NCBI GenBank assembly: GCA_963402885.1
Contig: OY727102.1
Span: 16,492,001 to 16,556,000, forward strand
From: Antedon bifida
Lineage: Eukaryota; Echinodermata; Crinoidea; Comatulida; Antedonidae
Length of the DNA stretch: 64,000 nt
Direction: 5' to 3'
The position numbers and the translations under genes were made by a program. This document shows, one piece after another, positions 31,649-44,900 of the stretch. Each line of letters starts with the position of its first letter. Positions within the stretch are counted from its first letter, which is position 1. The notes beneath the pieces were generated by a model that was not told the origin of the DNA, searched no databases, and was given only the letters and a program-made list of their open reading frames with translations.

Positions 31649-31787
31649 ATATCAAAAGGTCCTATTAACAATACATGATTCGCATGTAATACATAAAAAC
31701 AATTTCAACAGCATTTCAGTCATCCGATTGGACATCACAATGCCTAATATATAGTTTATGAAAATAATCTTTCAACAAATAGATGCT

Positions 31788-32948
31788 TTAGTTATGCCGC
31801 TTTTTCCTCTTTAGTCTTTTAACCTGAAAAAACAAAGATTATAGAATACATAGGTTAAACAAGTCAATATGTGTCTGACAATTCTGTCTGCATTACTCTT
31901 AATACTTAATGGGACATTTCCTAATAAATCAACCTGCTAATAGGAAATTTAATTGTTTTATTTGACTTAAATGCAAATATTGAAAGCATGCAGTCAAGAC
32001 ATTTCAACAGAGAACTTTATTGTTTGTCTATTTAGAACCTTATAATATTTTCTTATTTCAATTTCAATGAAACAAAATGGTTTGTGTAGTACAGTAGGCC
32101 CATAATCCGATCATTTTACATTAGCACTTAAAATTAACCAAATTCCAATAATTATATATTATCAATTTCAATTTTCGTCTGTTTAAAAGGATGTAAGTAA
32201 AAACAAATTTACAGACATTGCAAATTACATAAGTGGAGTGAGGTATGAGGACCAACCCGACCTAGGAATACAATCTAAAAGATAGACTGGGTTAACCTAG
32301 TTTCAGGACCATGTATTGAAAGAGTTACAACATTGAATGGATTATAATTCATATGTGTTCAAAATCTTACATGCTCTACGCATTGCGATACCCTATAGTT
32401 ATGCATTGTTTTTACATTTTGTTTAAAATCATGTTCACAGTAAATTTTTTTTTATTTCATAATTATTTTAACCAAAATCTTTATTAAACAAATCAATTGT
32501 TTTGATAATAAATTTGATGTGAATGGTATACATATTTTATAACAAAGGATTCAACTCCATACATAGGAATAGTTGCACACAAAGATGGCCGGTAAGTATA
32601 CCATGTGACTAAAATCCGTGAACGGAATGCCGCAACTATTTCAATATATGGCTCTGCCTAGTTTATACTTTTAGTGCCCTCCTTCCACCCAACCTCTATT
32701 TAAAAATCCTAGATCTACCACTGATTGACATGCACCTATTATACATACTTCTTGTGTTAGTGAGTCTACATTTTCCTGTAATATTTTAATTGTTGATTGC
32801 ATTTCATTAACTGTTTCTGCCAACTCTGCACCTCGTATTTCCATTGAGATTTCACTGTTTATTTTATTCCCAGTTGCAATTTGTTTATTGGCTGATTCAG
32901 AAGCTGATCGTTTTCGTCTAAAAATATTTGTTACGGTTGCAGGTCCAT
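31788..32948 (-). CDS. PXDN: Peroxidasin last two exons: furin site and coiled coil
   Basis: Exon 32749-32948 encodes a linker with a basic R-R-K-R-S motif (32908-32919) matching the proprotein-convertase site position of vertebrate peroxidasin. A heptad-like helix follows ([15 protein letters not shown]). The final exon 31788-31823 adds [11 protein letters not shown] and TAA. In vertebrates the helix supports trimerisation and is followed by a VWC module; here the protein stops where VWC would begin. No VWC-like cysteine pattern was seen between 28 and 31.8 kb. Confidence 0.85.
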
Positions 32949-35900
32949 CTGTCAAGAACAAAAACAATTATCGTTATATTTTGTTGTTTTATGATGCTGT
33001 TGGTGTTATGACGATGAAAATAGACAGGATATGATGTGGATGGTGTTATGAACACAAGGATAGTGATAATGACACTGATGATGGTTTAAGGTTTGTATAG
33101 CAAATAAACACTTAGTAATGTTAGAATAGAGTCTCTAATGTTAGAGAATAATAGGTATAAGGTGGCCGGAGAAAATAAAAAATGAAGATTTGTACAAAAA
33201 AACAGGAGAAAGAACGTAAAGAAAAGAAGGCTGACATGGTATGGTCACCGTTTAAATGAAAACACACCAGCTAAGATCGCACTCGGAGAGGCTCAGACCA
33301 AAAACAACATGGAAGGCAAACATAAAAAAGGAAACAGCAACATGCGGACCTATACACATGCTTGCTCAAAAACGTACTGAGTGGCGAACACAAGTGAGAT
33401 GTGCAATGTCTAATGACGATTATCATTTAAGATGATGATGATGATTGCATGACAACCATCATTGCGCCGATTACTTACCAGCTTCACAGTCAGTCCACAT
33501 TCTTAAATCAATTTTAGGGATGGAGTCACATTTTAGATATCCATGAGGATAGTCTGCCCTCAAGAATGCATCTCTCTGAATTTCTTTGATGTCATCTGCA
33601 TTGTTGCAAATAACAGCACTCAATGAGGTTTGTTTGATTTCTTGTAGCTGTGCTGGCTCAAATACGGATGGGTTCTCATACCACAGTCTGAAATTTAAGC
33701 AAAATGTAATTAATTAACACGTATTACAGTAACAAGTAATGCAAAAGCAAAAGTATGTATTGCATATTTCCACATTAAAAACAATTTTTTTAAATAAAAA
33801 TTAAATCATTTTTATTCAAATAGGATGCTAATATTTGGGATGTCATAAGCCTTTAAGTGCAGTTAAAGATTTGACGTTCTTGAAGGGATAAAAACATTAG
33901 TATATATTTACCTATCTCCTTGTCGTGTCCTTTTAAACTGCTCTGCAATAATACATGTAAATGTGGGTCCTAATAGCCCACCATCTAGAGGGTCTTCCGC
34001 TAATCCAGCAACCCATAAATCAATGTTGCCAGGATGTTTGTACAAATCTTCCAATTTTCTTCGTAAACGGTGATCAGAAATTTCATTTGTTATATCATCA
34101 AACGTTTCAGCGGCGGACAGATTACATTTGACCCGCCAGTCATTGTAGCTGGGAATAGCGTGATCTCTACCACGCTGAATGTTAAGCGCAGCTAGATCAA
34201 GAGCTATTGAGTGTGCCATTTGGAAAAGATGCTCTGTCAACTCACGATTCACCAATTCTCCTGGGTTTATCTCCTTTGCCGGAGTGCCATATAAACCACG
34301 AAGGATTGGATCAATTCCACCCTCTTCCACAATCCTAAATGGAGAGAAAAATGCTTTGTGCAAAGGTATATGTCCATGTTCCGCTTCTAAGAATGATGAG
34401 TTTAGCCTTTGTATAAATGGGTTTATCAAACTATGTCCGAATCTAAAGGCAGCAGTCGCAAACACATTAATAATAGAAGCATCTATGGATGGATCATATC
34501 CTGCGTATTCTCCTAACTGTTTCATGCCTTCAGGTCCTAGAACCTTCGGTAACCAGTGATTGTATGAGATATGCTGCATTTGTGCTCCATTTATTTTACG
34601 TGTTTCCTGATAAATTTGCTCACCGGACCAATGCGGGTTAATCTTTAGAAGCTCTTGTGCAATACGATTATGTTCACGCATCCATATTGTGTGCATTGAC
34701 AATAAACCAAGTTGTTCATTCGCTCTAAAATCACCCGCCAAAAAGCATGGAATTGTGCTTTCGGTAAGATCTCGTTCGCAATCAATCGGTGAATCGTGAT
34801 TGAAGGGTAATAATCGTTTACCTGAAGATTCAACAAGACGTCCTTCCTTTAAAAGTCCTCTATCGTTTGTGAAATCTCTTAACTTTACCGCTTCCACTTG
34901 AATGCTACCATAAACGTTAGATGCATCTATATAAGATGTAATCTGGTTAATTTGCTCACGCGGCATTGGTGATTCGAAAAATACCGAAGTCATTCCACTA
35001 CCGCATATGGCACTAGAACGCGTAAATTCCATGCAATGTGACCTTCGTATACGTGGATCACCCTCGGGAATACGGATCGGAAAGCATGGAGGTGCATTTT
35101 CACAAGTGTCTTTGCATTCAACTCCATCAGTAAAACGAGCTTTACTTAAACTAGTTACGGTAAAGTCCATGTCGTGATCTAAAAATTGTCCCCATTGCAT
35201 GACCATATGCGAGTACTTCTCATTAGGCGTAACCGAGTGCGTACTTATAACTTCCAGTGAAACTTTTCGTGCACTTGGTTTTTGAAAACCATTGTATAAG
35301 TGCGAGACATTCCAACCAACCGGAGTATTGAATCCATTTTCATAAATTGGTTTTAAAATACGATTAAAACGTGTCAACGATGCACCCCATTCAGGATTGC
35401 GTAGATTATTGCATGTACCATCGTAATTTCTGTATTTTTTGTGAAAGCACATGTCAGAACAGTTTATGTTGTTTCTATGCATTATACAACCAGATTTATT
35501 AGCAATTACATTTAGAAATGATGGAGAAAGCAACTCATTGTAATTGTAATCTGGAAAATAAAAACAATTTTATTTATTAGAAATATAATATATTCAGAAA
35601 TAAATTTCACTTTAAAGATCTGTTTATATTAAGACAATATTGCATTTTCACAGAGAAAAATAAACAAACCTACCAATGCCGGTCATATTAACCAGAATTC
35701 CTCGTTCAACACTCTCATGAATTAGAAGCAGTGTCTGCTCGTAAATCTCTGCTGCCCTCGCAATATTGACGGCTTCATCAGAAGGAAATCTGAACAACGT
35801 CAAAAGATCGCTTGGAGAACGTGGCTTGGATGTATCAAAGAGAATACTAATCGTTTCATTTATACGTTTGTCAACAATTTTAACCGCTTCGTCAATGGAC

Positions 35901-38900
35901 TGATCAACATACTGATTGCCTTCTCGAGGACCTTCAAAATCTACAAAGCAAACAAATCTTTAAAGCTCTGTCCACACTATCAAACTTTATGTGACAACAA
36001 ATGTGATGTGCCCATATATAGACACAATGATGTCATATCACTGCTACATTTAGGCACCACCTCCATATTTGGGCACATCACACCTTTTTTGTCAAACTAG
36101 TGTAGACAAAGCTTATTGAATGGTTTACTCCTATGAACAATACATAATCAAAATGAATAGGCAGATTTAAACACACAACATATAATTATTATATGTGAAA
36201 ATAAGTAAAAACAAAAATGCAAGTAATGAATCAATGTTAAGTAGACTTGGATATCTATACAAATTTTTCATTTAAAAATAATTTATTTATTCAGCTAAAT
36301 GAAGACTTGAAAATGTCTGCACATGATGCATATGGAGAGGATAGATAACTTATAACACAATGCATGATTTTGGTAGTCACAAGAATTAACTCTGAAGAAT
36401 TGAATTTAAACTTTTTTAGCCATCATAATTTAATGAGTTTTCATAAAGCATTTTGTACCATAGTTCATGAATGGTATCTGATCAAAATATTTGGGAAGCC
36501 AATTAGTACATACAGTATTCTTTATAAAAATTTAAACATTTCACTCTATTTTATCATTTCATGTTAATTCAACTCCGAAATACACAGCTTTTGTAAATTT
36601 ATATTTAAATTTATGGTAAAAGCCTGGTAGGCATAGATATCGCCAACCTTACCTGCCACTTTAAGCTCCATTGACGTTGATGCATACCCAATACTGTTCC
36701 TAGCAGCACAATCATACCTGCCTTCATCAACTCTACCAACATCGGTTATAACAAGCTTGCGATTGTTGCTAATCAAAAACTTGGCTGACGGAGTGATCTG
36801 TACGCCATCTTTACTCCATGTAATCACTGGGGTAGGCTCCCCTTGGGCGCTGCACAGTAATTCAACAGTTCCCCCGGTGACGATTGTGAGGTCAGAGGGC
36901 GTTACCTCAAATGTTGGTGGGACTAAACAAAGGATAAAATAATTTGTATAGTGAAAATAACCTGCATTTAAAACATATGGAATGATTTTTTAAAATAAAG
37001 TTAAACACTTCCGCAGAAAAGAAAAGAAAACCAAAACAAACCAAACAGTTAAATTCAACCAAAAACCCATTGGCTGGCAGCCAATTTGACTATTTGTTTG
37101 CTTTAACTTACAGTTTTCAGGTAAATCATTTTTTTCAATTTAATTTTCTAAAAGGTGAATGACTATTATGGAACATCAAAATAGCACATTCAACAACAAA
37201 AATATTTGTTCATTGCTCTCTCATGTTTTATTTTATATGAATGTGTCCCCTAATAGGGTTGAATGTACTGTGAATAGGTAAGTTACAAAAGAGGAATTGT
37301 ACTGTATACTATGTTGTATTGAAAAACACCAAGGATAAAGCTTTGTCTATACTATCAAACTAGTTTGACAAAAATAGTGTGATGTGTCCAAATATGGTAG
37401 TAATATAACATCATCATGTCTATATATGGGCACATAACATTTTGTTGTCACATAAAGTTTGATAGTGTAGACAGATCTTAAGGAAAATAAAGTTACTCAC
37501 TTCTAGGCCTCACTTCGAGTTGAGCCGTAGCTTGGCTAGAACCAGCACTATTGAATGCTTGGCATTCATAGTTGCCCTCATCTGCTCTAGTTGCCCGAAC
37601 AATCCTTAGAGTTCCAGACGATAGAACAACATGTCGGCGATCATCAGGTAACTGTAATCCTAAACAATCATATATATTTATTCTTTAATGTGTGTATACT
37701 TTGACTAGATCTGTCTACACTATCAAACTTTATGTGACAACAAAATGTTATGTGCCCAAATATGGAAGTGATATGTCCAAAAATGGAATTGCTTTGACAT
37801 CATCATGTTCATATGGGCACATCAGATTTTTTTGTCACATAAAGTTTGATAATGTAAACAGAGCTTAAATATTTATATATTTAATATCAAAAACATATTT
37901 TCAAATTATTTGTTTTGAACCGGTTACCTTTCTTCTTCCATGCAATAACAGGAGATGGATTCCCCTCAGCGGTGCAATGAAACTCTACTGTACTGCCCTC
38001 TATCGTTGCTTGAAATTCTGGTCGTTGAATGAAAGAGGGTGGAACTGAAATAAATATAGAAAATGCACGGTAAATATTGAACATAATAACTCCACTAAAT
38101 TTGACTTTGTTGCTAAAGATCTGCCCACACTATCAAACTAGTTTGACAAAAAAAGTGTGATGTGCCCAAATATGGTCGTGATGTGCTTAAATATGGTAGT
38201 GATATGACATCATCATGTCCATGGGCACATCATATTTGTTTGTCACATAAAGTTTGATAGTGTAGACAGAGCTTTAGGCCTATCAAATAATCGTTCCTAT
38301 CCATATCCTTACCGAAAACAGTGAGTACTGCAGTAGTTGAAATAATACCCTCTTGGTTAGTGGCAGAGCACTCATAGATGCCACGGTCATCAAATTGAAC
38401 TTCTGATATGTGTAGAGATCCGGATGACAGGAGTCTAACATGGTTATCCTCTACCACTTGTTTATCGTTCTTTGTCCATGTAATGATTGGCCGTGGATGA
38501 CCACTGACGGCACACTGTATTTCGACATTGTCTCCAGCTCGTATATCGATATTGTCTGGTTCCTTTACAAACTGTGGGGCTTCTGAAAATAACATAAAAA
38601 CAGATACTCAAATTGATAGAAAAATCAATTGATTTTTTTTCAAATGGCATTCAATTCTGGCGCATTAAATAATCTACAGAGAAATATTTCCTGTTATGTT
38701 GACAAAGGTAGGCGCAATTTTCTCTGACAGTCATGGACATATAAGGCCTATGAAACTGAGTGTCAATTGATACTGGCACATAGTAATTGTACACCTTTAT
38801 TTAAGCTTTTATGCCTACATACTTGGTTCTCCAAAATAGCTGAGACTTGCAGTTCTTGTGACAGCTTCTCCGACAGCGTTGCGTGCCATACATTCATAAT

Positions 38901-41900
38901 CGCCTTCATCTTCTCCCGATGCATCCAAGATCATCAACGTCCCATCAGTCAGGATTGTGTACTTGGCATCTGGCTGTTGCTCAATTGACGTTTCAATCTC
39001 AACTCTTCAAAACAATGTAATTTTACTTTCAGTTTCTTTACTACTTTAAATTTATTATAATATGGTTTATAAACCCAAAATTGAAAAGAAAGACAATATA
39101 AACGTTTACTTAATCCCAACAAACCGTGATAGTCATGAAGCTGTAAAGCTCAGAGGTTTACACTATCAAACTATCAAAAGTGTGATGTGCCCAAATGTGC
39201 ACATCACACTTTTGATAGTTTGATAGTGTAGACAGAGCTTAACAAGATTTGAACCAAAGATCTTGGGATTTGTACACAAGAATGTCACAACGCCACAACA
39301 AAATAAATAAACCCAATAGTCTAATAAATTGTTTTAACATTATAACAGATAAATTAAATAACCATTATTTAATTAATTATTTTAAAACATAACATTGGTT
39401 TATACAAAGCAAAAGAATTTATTTTCTTCCTTTTGATTAAAATAACTTTCATTAGTTTGTTTTGTTTTAAGGTGTAAACTGAATTTGGGCTGGGTCAACC
39501 GGCTCTGCCACAGTGATTTAGTTCACTTAGGTTGACCCTGGTCTCCCCAATTCATTTTTTTTTGTTATGTAAATATTGAAAAAGACCAAATAAATAATGA
39601 AATTAGACTAATATTTCTTAATACATCAGTCCAATGTTAATCATTTTAATCAAGTTTAATTCTGCACTTATGTTCCTAATGTGTCTCGTCGATCATGTTA
39701 CCAGTAGCAACAACATTCTTTCATGTCAGCTGTTAAAGAGAGCTTTAATGTTGCAATAAATCACTGCTGGTTAACTACTTTAGTTGGAAACACATAAATG
39801 TTTTTAAACACAACAATGATTTCAGAAATTTCTATGTGAATTTTTTTTAAAGCATTTTTTGTCACATAAAGTTTGATAGTGTAGACAAAGCTTCAGAATT
39901 TGGTAAAACAAAATTTAGTGCTGATTCAACTGCGAGAATGATTCAGCTGGTTAAAGATTTTTCAAAATAACGTTGTGAATTTTAACAAATTATCACTCAA
40001 CAACTTTTATGTTGGCAATGCAAAATGACAGCTATTTGCTTAAAGCTTGTTTATTTAAGTATGCTGCATTAACTTCTTATAACTTTTTTGACGACACAAA
40101 ACTGATAGATTTATTATTTTTTAATTTAGATATTTTAAGGAAGCAACAATGTGTTTTTAATAAATAAATAAAAGTTATACTTATTTTTAAATCATTTAAC
40201 TGAAAGGCAATCTTAATCATACTCTTCTTCACAGACCAATTTGTTATAATGGTAAGATTTAACATGGGCATGGAAGAAGAGGCATTGAAAACATATCATT
40301 GAAAATAGAATTTCAAGGGATCGCTAAATTAAAGATGACACCATTTGAAGTACAACCTTGACAGTGAACAACAAATCAATTGCTTTCGGTGAAAATAAAC
40401 TTGTAAATTAACACGAATGTTTCAGTTCTAATAAAATATCTGGATGCAGACACTCTAAAGGCACCTTCGCTCAACTGTGAAATAATGTAGTTATTAGGCT
40501 TTATTTCCTGTGTTACAAAATGACACAGCTGTAAAGGTCGTCAGAGGTCACGGTTGTTTAGTGCAACATTTCAAGCATGAGACATGAATGTGTTTTAAAG
40601 AGGCGGTTCAGCTTGCTATCTCTATAGACGTTAATTTAAATACTAATTTTGTTCACAATATTAAAAAACAAAATTAATTTTCAGAATCAGGAATTGACTG
40701 TTATGAGAATTAAAAAGATATAAAGTTAAATTATTTAAAAAATTTAAATCTAATTATAAAGAATGAACGTAAATAAGTTTTCTTTAACAACAAAAGTAAA
40801 CATAACACTTAACAGTAAATTACTCGAACTGAAGTTGTTAACTGAACCAAAAGGATGCAAGTTCAGAAAACAACACGACAGCTAAATTGGATTTTAATTT
40901 TTTACATTACACGTTGATTTGTTTATGAATCTTAAAATTATGTGTAAACAGCAAAGAGTTAAAATCACTTTTTTTTCATTCTAAAATGTTCTAAAAATGG
41001 GCCTATATTGTAGGTAAATTACCCAAATATAATAAACAAAAACATAGTTGTATTTCATTTCATTTCATTTCATTATTTATTTGGTCTATTTGAGTATATA
41101 CATAACAAAAAAAAAACTGAAATTGGGGAGACCAGGGTCAACCTAAGTGAACTGAATCACTGTAGCTGAGCCGGTTATTTTTGTTTGGTTAATGAAAACA
41201 AGAAACAGAAGACTAAATTATAGACTATTTTTTGGAATGTGTAGTAGCAATTAAAACGTCCTTAACATACTAGATATTATAGACTAAGTACAATGTATTA
41301 GAGCAAGATTATAAGCCTTACCAAAGACTAAATATGATAATTGCTATAAGACAGGCTTCAGATTGGGAGATCAAACTATTATAGAGGTTTATCAAAGATG
41401 ATTGATAGAATGAAACTAGTGCGTAAATCTCCCTTGATAGAAATACAGTTTTTACAATTTATACTGTTGCTACAATTACAAAAGCAACACATAATTTAAT
41501 GAATATTCATAAAACATTGTGGTGTTCATTTTTGTACCGTAGTTCATGAATTGTATCTGATAAAAATATTCAATAGACTAAATAGTACACACACAGCCAC
41601 TGTTCATAACTGGGCTTTTTGTGAAATTTGGACTGGACCGTTTTATAGACCTGTGTTTACCACCTGTTGGTCCAATCCTTCAATAATGAAGATCTTAGTG
41701 AGAAGTTGAATAAATAAATATATATAAAATAAATTCTATGTAAACTTTTAATTTCATAAAACATCCTTTAAATGAATAATTGTAATATTAAATTACCATA
41801 TTATTCATTATTTTTTAAGTATATTTCATATTATTAAGTATTTTAAACCAAATTATTTAAAGAATAATATAGTTTATCTTAACATATTTGCAATTAAGTA

Positions 41901-44900
41901 ATTTAGTTTTTATTAAATTTTTTAAGTTATTATCATAATATTATTATTACTTACTTGTTTCTAAGCCATGTAATACTGGGCTCAGGATCACCTGTAGCAC
42001 GACAAGTGAAGTAAACACTTTTTCCCTGAGAAACTTCAACATCCGTAGGTTCTAACACAAAATGAGGTCTCTCTGGAAGAGAAAAGAAAAGCAAAATCAC
42101 AACAATATTATTATTAGTTATTCTATTCATTATAGTAGTAGACACTGTCATAACTTAAAGTCCTGTCTACACTATAAAACTTTATGTCACAAAAAAATGT
42201 GCCCATATATGGACATGATGATGTCATATTACTGCCATATTTAAACATATCACTTATCATATTTGGGCATATCACACGTTTTTGGTAAAACCAGTTTGAT
42301 AGTGTAGACAGAACTTTAGACACATCTGTATAATCGTGTTCTCCTAAAAATTGCTGTTGATTCTTTTAAACCAGTATTTGAAGATTATTATTATTTTTAT
42401 GTGGAACTGTTGCTGTTGGAAAAATACGGTATTTAAATCTGTATTCTCTTTCTTGCACAGTAGAAACAGGCCCTACAAGACACTGTCAGAAGATACAGTA
42501 TACTGTATCTATTATATGCAACACTGTCATAACTTTAGACACAAGAGTTGGGATAAAGTCCAAAGATGTAAGAAACTAGATGACTATTCCAACACCATAG
42601 AGTTTTTAATCTAAGGGTTAAATGTTCACTCTCACACCTTTCTAATGTTCAGCAATCAATAGGCCTAGGCCTAACTGTCAAAGTATAAACTTAAATTGAA
42701 CTACTATGTTATCCTCCCATTGGTAAAAAGGAATGTTTTTAATCTCATAAGTTGATATCATCAATGATTATATTTAAGGTCACCATATTAACATTATCTT
42801 GGGAGAGAAAACATAAAAGTATGTTCCATGAAAGTTAAAACAGTACATTTATATGCAATGTTTAACATATGTATAAAAAGTAGTACTGTGTCCATAATCT
42901 ATTCACTGCAAAGTGCCATTATTTACTGCTGATTGAAATCTGAAAAGCGGCCAACGTACCCTAATTGTCATGGAGGATTGAAGTTATGTACAGATAATTG
43001 TCAATACACTTAAGACCTAACAATGTCCCAGTTGTTTTTCAAAAGAAGCTTTTTATGATTTGATTTCAAATCAAATTGTTCTTTATTCTTTAGAAATAAA
43101 GATTAAAATGATAAGAGTTTCATTCCTGTTTGTACATGTGCATCATTTGATCAAAAAAAAAAACCCTCTTCGTTTATTTTCTGAAATTCTTTTAATACGT
43201 ATTTACGAACTATGTTATTGTTTTGTATGTATATACTATATACAAAGATAGAAAAAAAGACAATGTTGTGGGTATCAGTGGCAGGATCTCAATTAAGATA
43301 CAAATAAAATATTAATCAAACAGCAAAATAAAGCAGCAAAGTATGTATGTTTTTTTGCATGATTTCTTCCATAATTTTCAAGTATCCAATTAATTTTGTT
43401 TACAGAATAACAGCTACACTGCAGTAACACTAACAACAAAGCATGCCTTTCTCATTTATTTTCATTTAGCAATTCTACCTACTATACAAAAAGTGTCCTA
43501 CTTTCTTAAAAAAATAAAAGTGTATTTTAAACTCGGTTTCCAGACCTTGTGTATTAAATGACACATGTTACCAAAATGTCCAATGTTTTTTCTAAAGTAG
43601 TGTCCAGTAAGTTGACCCAATGTTCAGTTCTCTTATCTATCCAGAGTGGACACAGGTTGTGCCCATCTGTAGACTTACATGGGAAACATTGTAGGGGTCT
43701 ACTTTATAAAACAGGGATAGCGACTATATTGTAAATGTGTGGATAATATGTTCAGTAGTGCATCTGGCTATTAAAAAAAAATCAAGGTTCACATGAGATG
43801 CTGAATCTCAAAATTTACCTACGATATTGTACAAATTTTGATACAGTACTGACTGTGAAATAAAGTTTTGGTAGAATAATACAGGACACAGTATTTGAAG
43901 AAATACAAATATCTTGATATTGACATTTTCATAACAATAGAAAAAATAATATTATACATTAAAATTAAGAAAGGGAAGATTAGCTGTGTTTCATTGACAA
44001 CTCATAAAATCTTTAATACAAATTAAATCCCAGTGTTGCTATTAAATTGAAACCTGATGAAAATAGAACACTGTCATATTTCAATTTAATAACATACAAC
44101 CCATGAGGTTTGTTTGTAGACAAAAGAACTAAAACCTGTCTCACTCTACTGTATGTATGTTTTAAAACAATACTTGTTGCATATCTTTATACATTAAATA
44201 ACTTTCAATTTCAAATAAATAAGAATTAGAACTTGTTTTGCTGTTTCTATTGAGTTTAAAGTATTATACAAAGTAATAACAAATATGGCTTTTAGAATAT
44301 AAACATTGATTTTCCTGTGCTTATTTTGAGTAACATCTCAAAGAATTGAGAACATTTTTTCGGCTGTACTTGCTTTGTCTTTAAGCTCTGTCTACAATAT
44401 CGCACTTCATGTGACAAAAGAATTTGATGTGTCCATGATGATGATGTCATATCACTGCCATATTTGGGCATATCACTACCATATTTGGGCACACTTTTTT
44501 GCCAAACTAGTTTGATAGTGTAGACAGAGCTTCTGTGTGAACTAATAAGCATTTGGTTTACGCCTTACCAGTCTATTCTATGTGTGACCCTAGATTGTGC
44601 TACTATATTAGACTCATCTTTACATACTGAATTCTTCAAAGACAGTTGTAGCAGTAAGCTCTGTCTACACTATCAAACTTTATGTGACAAACAAATGTGG
44701 TGTGCCCATATATGGACATGATGATGTCATATCACTACTATTTGGGAACATCACAGTTGTTTGATAGTGTAGACAGAGCTTAACAATCGAAACCAAATCA
44801 AAACATTTAAACCATACTTTATTTCCTATTGGCATCACACAGCAAACCTAACTGTACTATTGATCATTTACCATACAAACCTTTCAACAACATTTTATAA

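Larger units (their letters stand above)
27029..31787. other. Intergenic region between ELP1 and peroxidasin
   Basis: This should contain the ELP1 promoter and 5'UTR exon (minus strand) and the peroxidasin 3'UTR. A minus-strand donor-like AAAG|GTAGGT near 28410 is one candidate end of the ELP1 5'UTR exon, unproven. Recognised content: family B piece (27069-27215), tandem duplication (27214-27537), SINE (28609-28860), possible TIR element (29620-29822), family A element (29877-30025) and minisatellite (31047-31648). No additional gene was recognised. Confidence 0.55.

Noticed and set aside
34179..34559. 126-codon plus-strand frame
   Set aside because: It is antisense to the peroxidase exon, whose minus-strand frame is clearly the conserved one.
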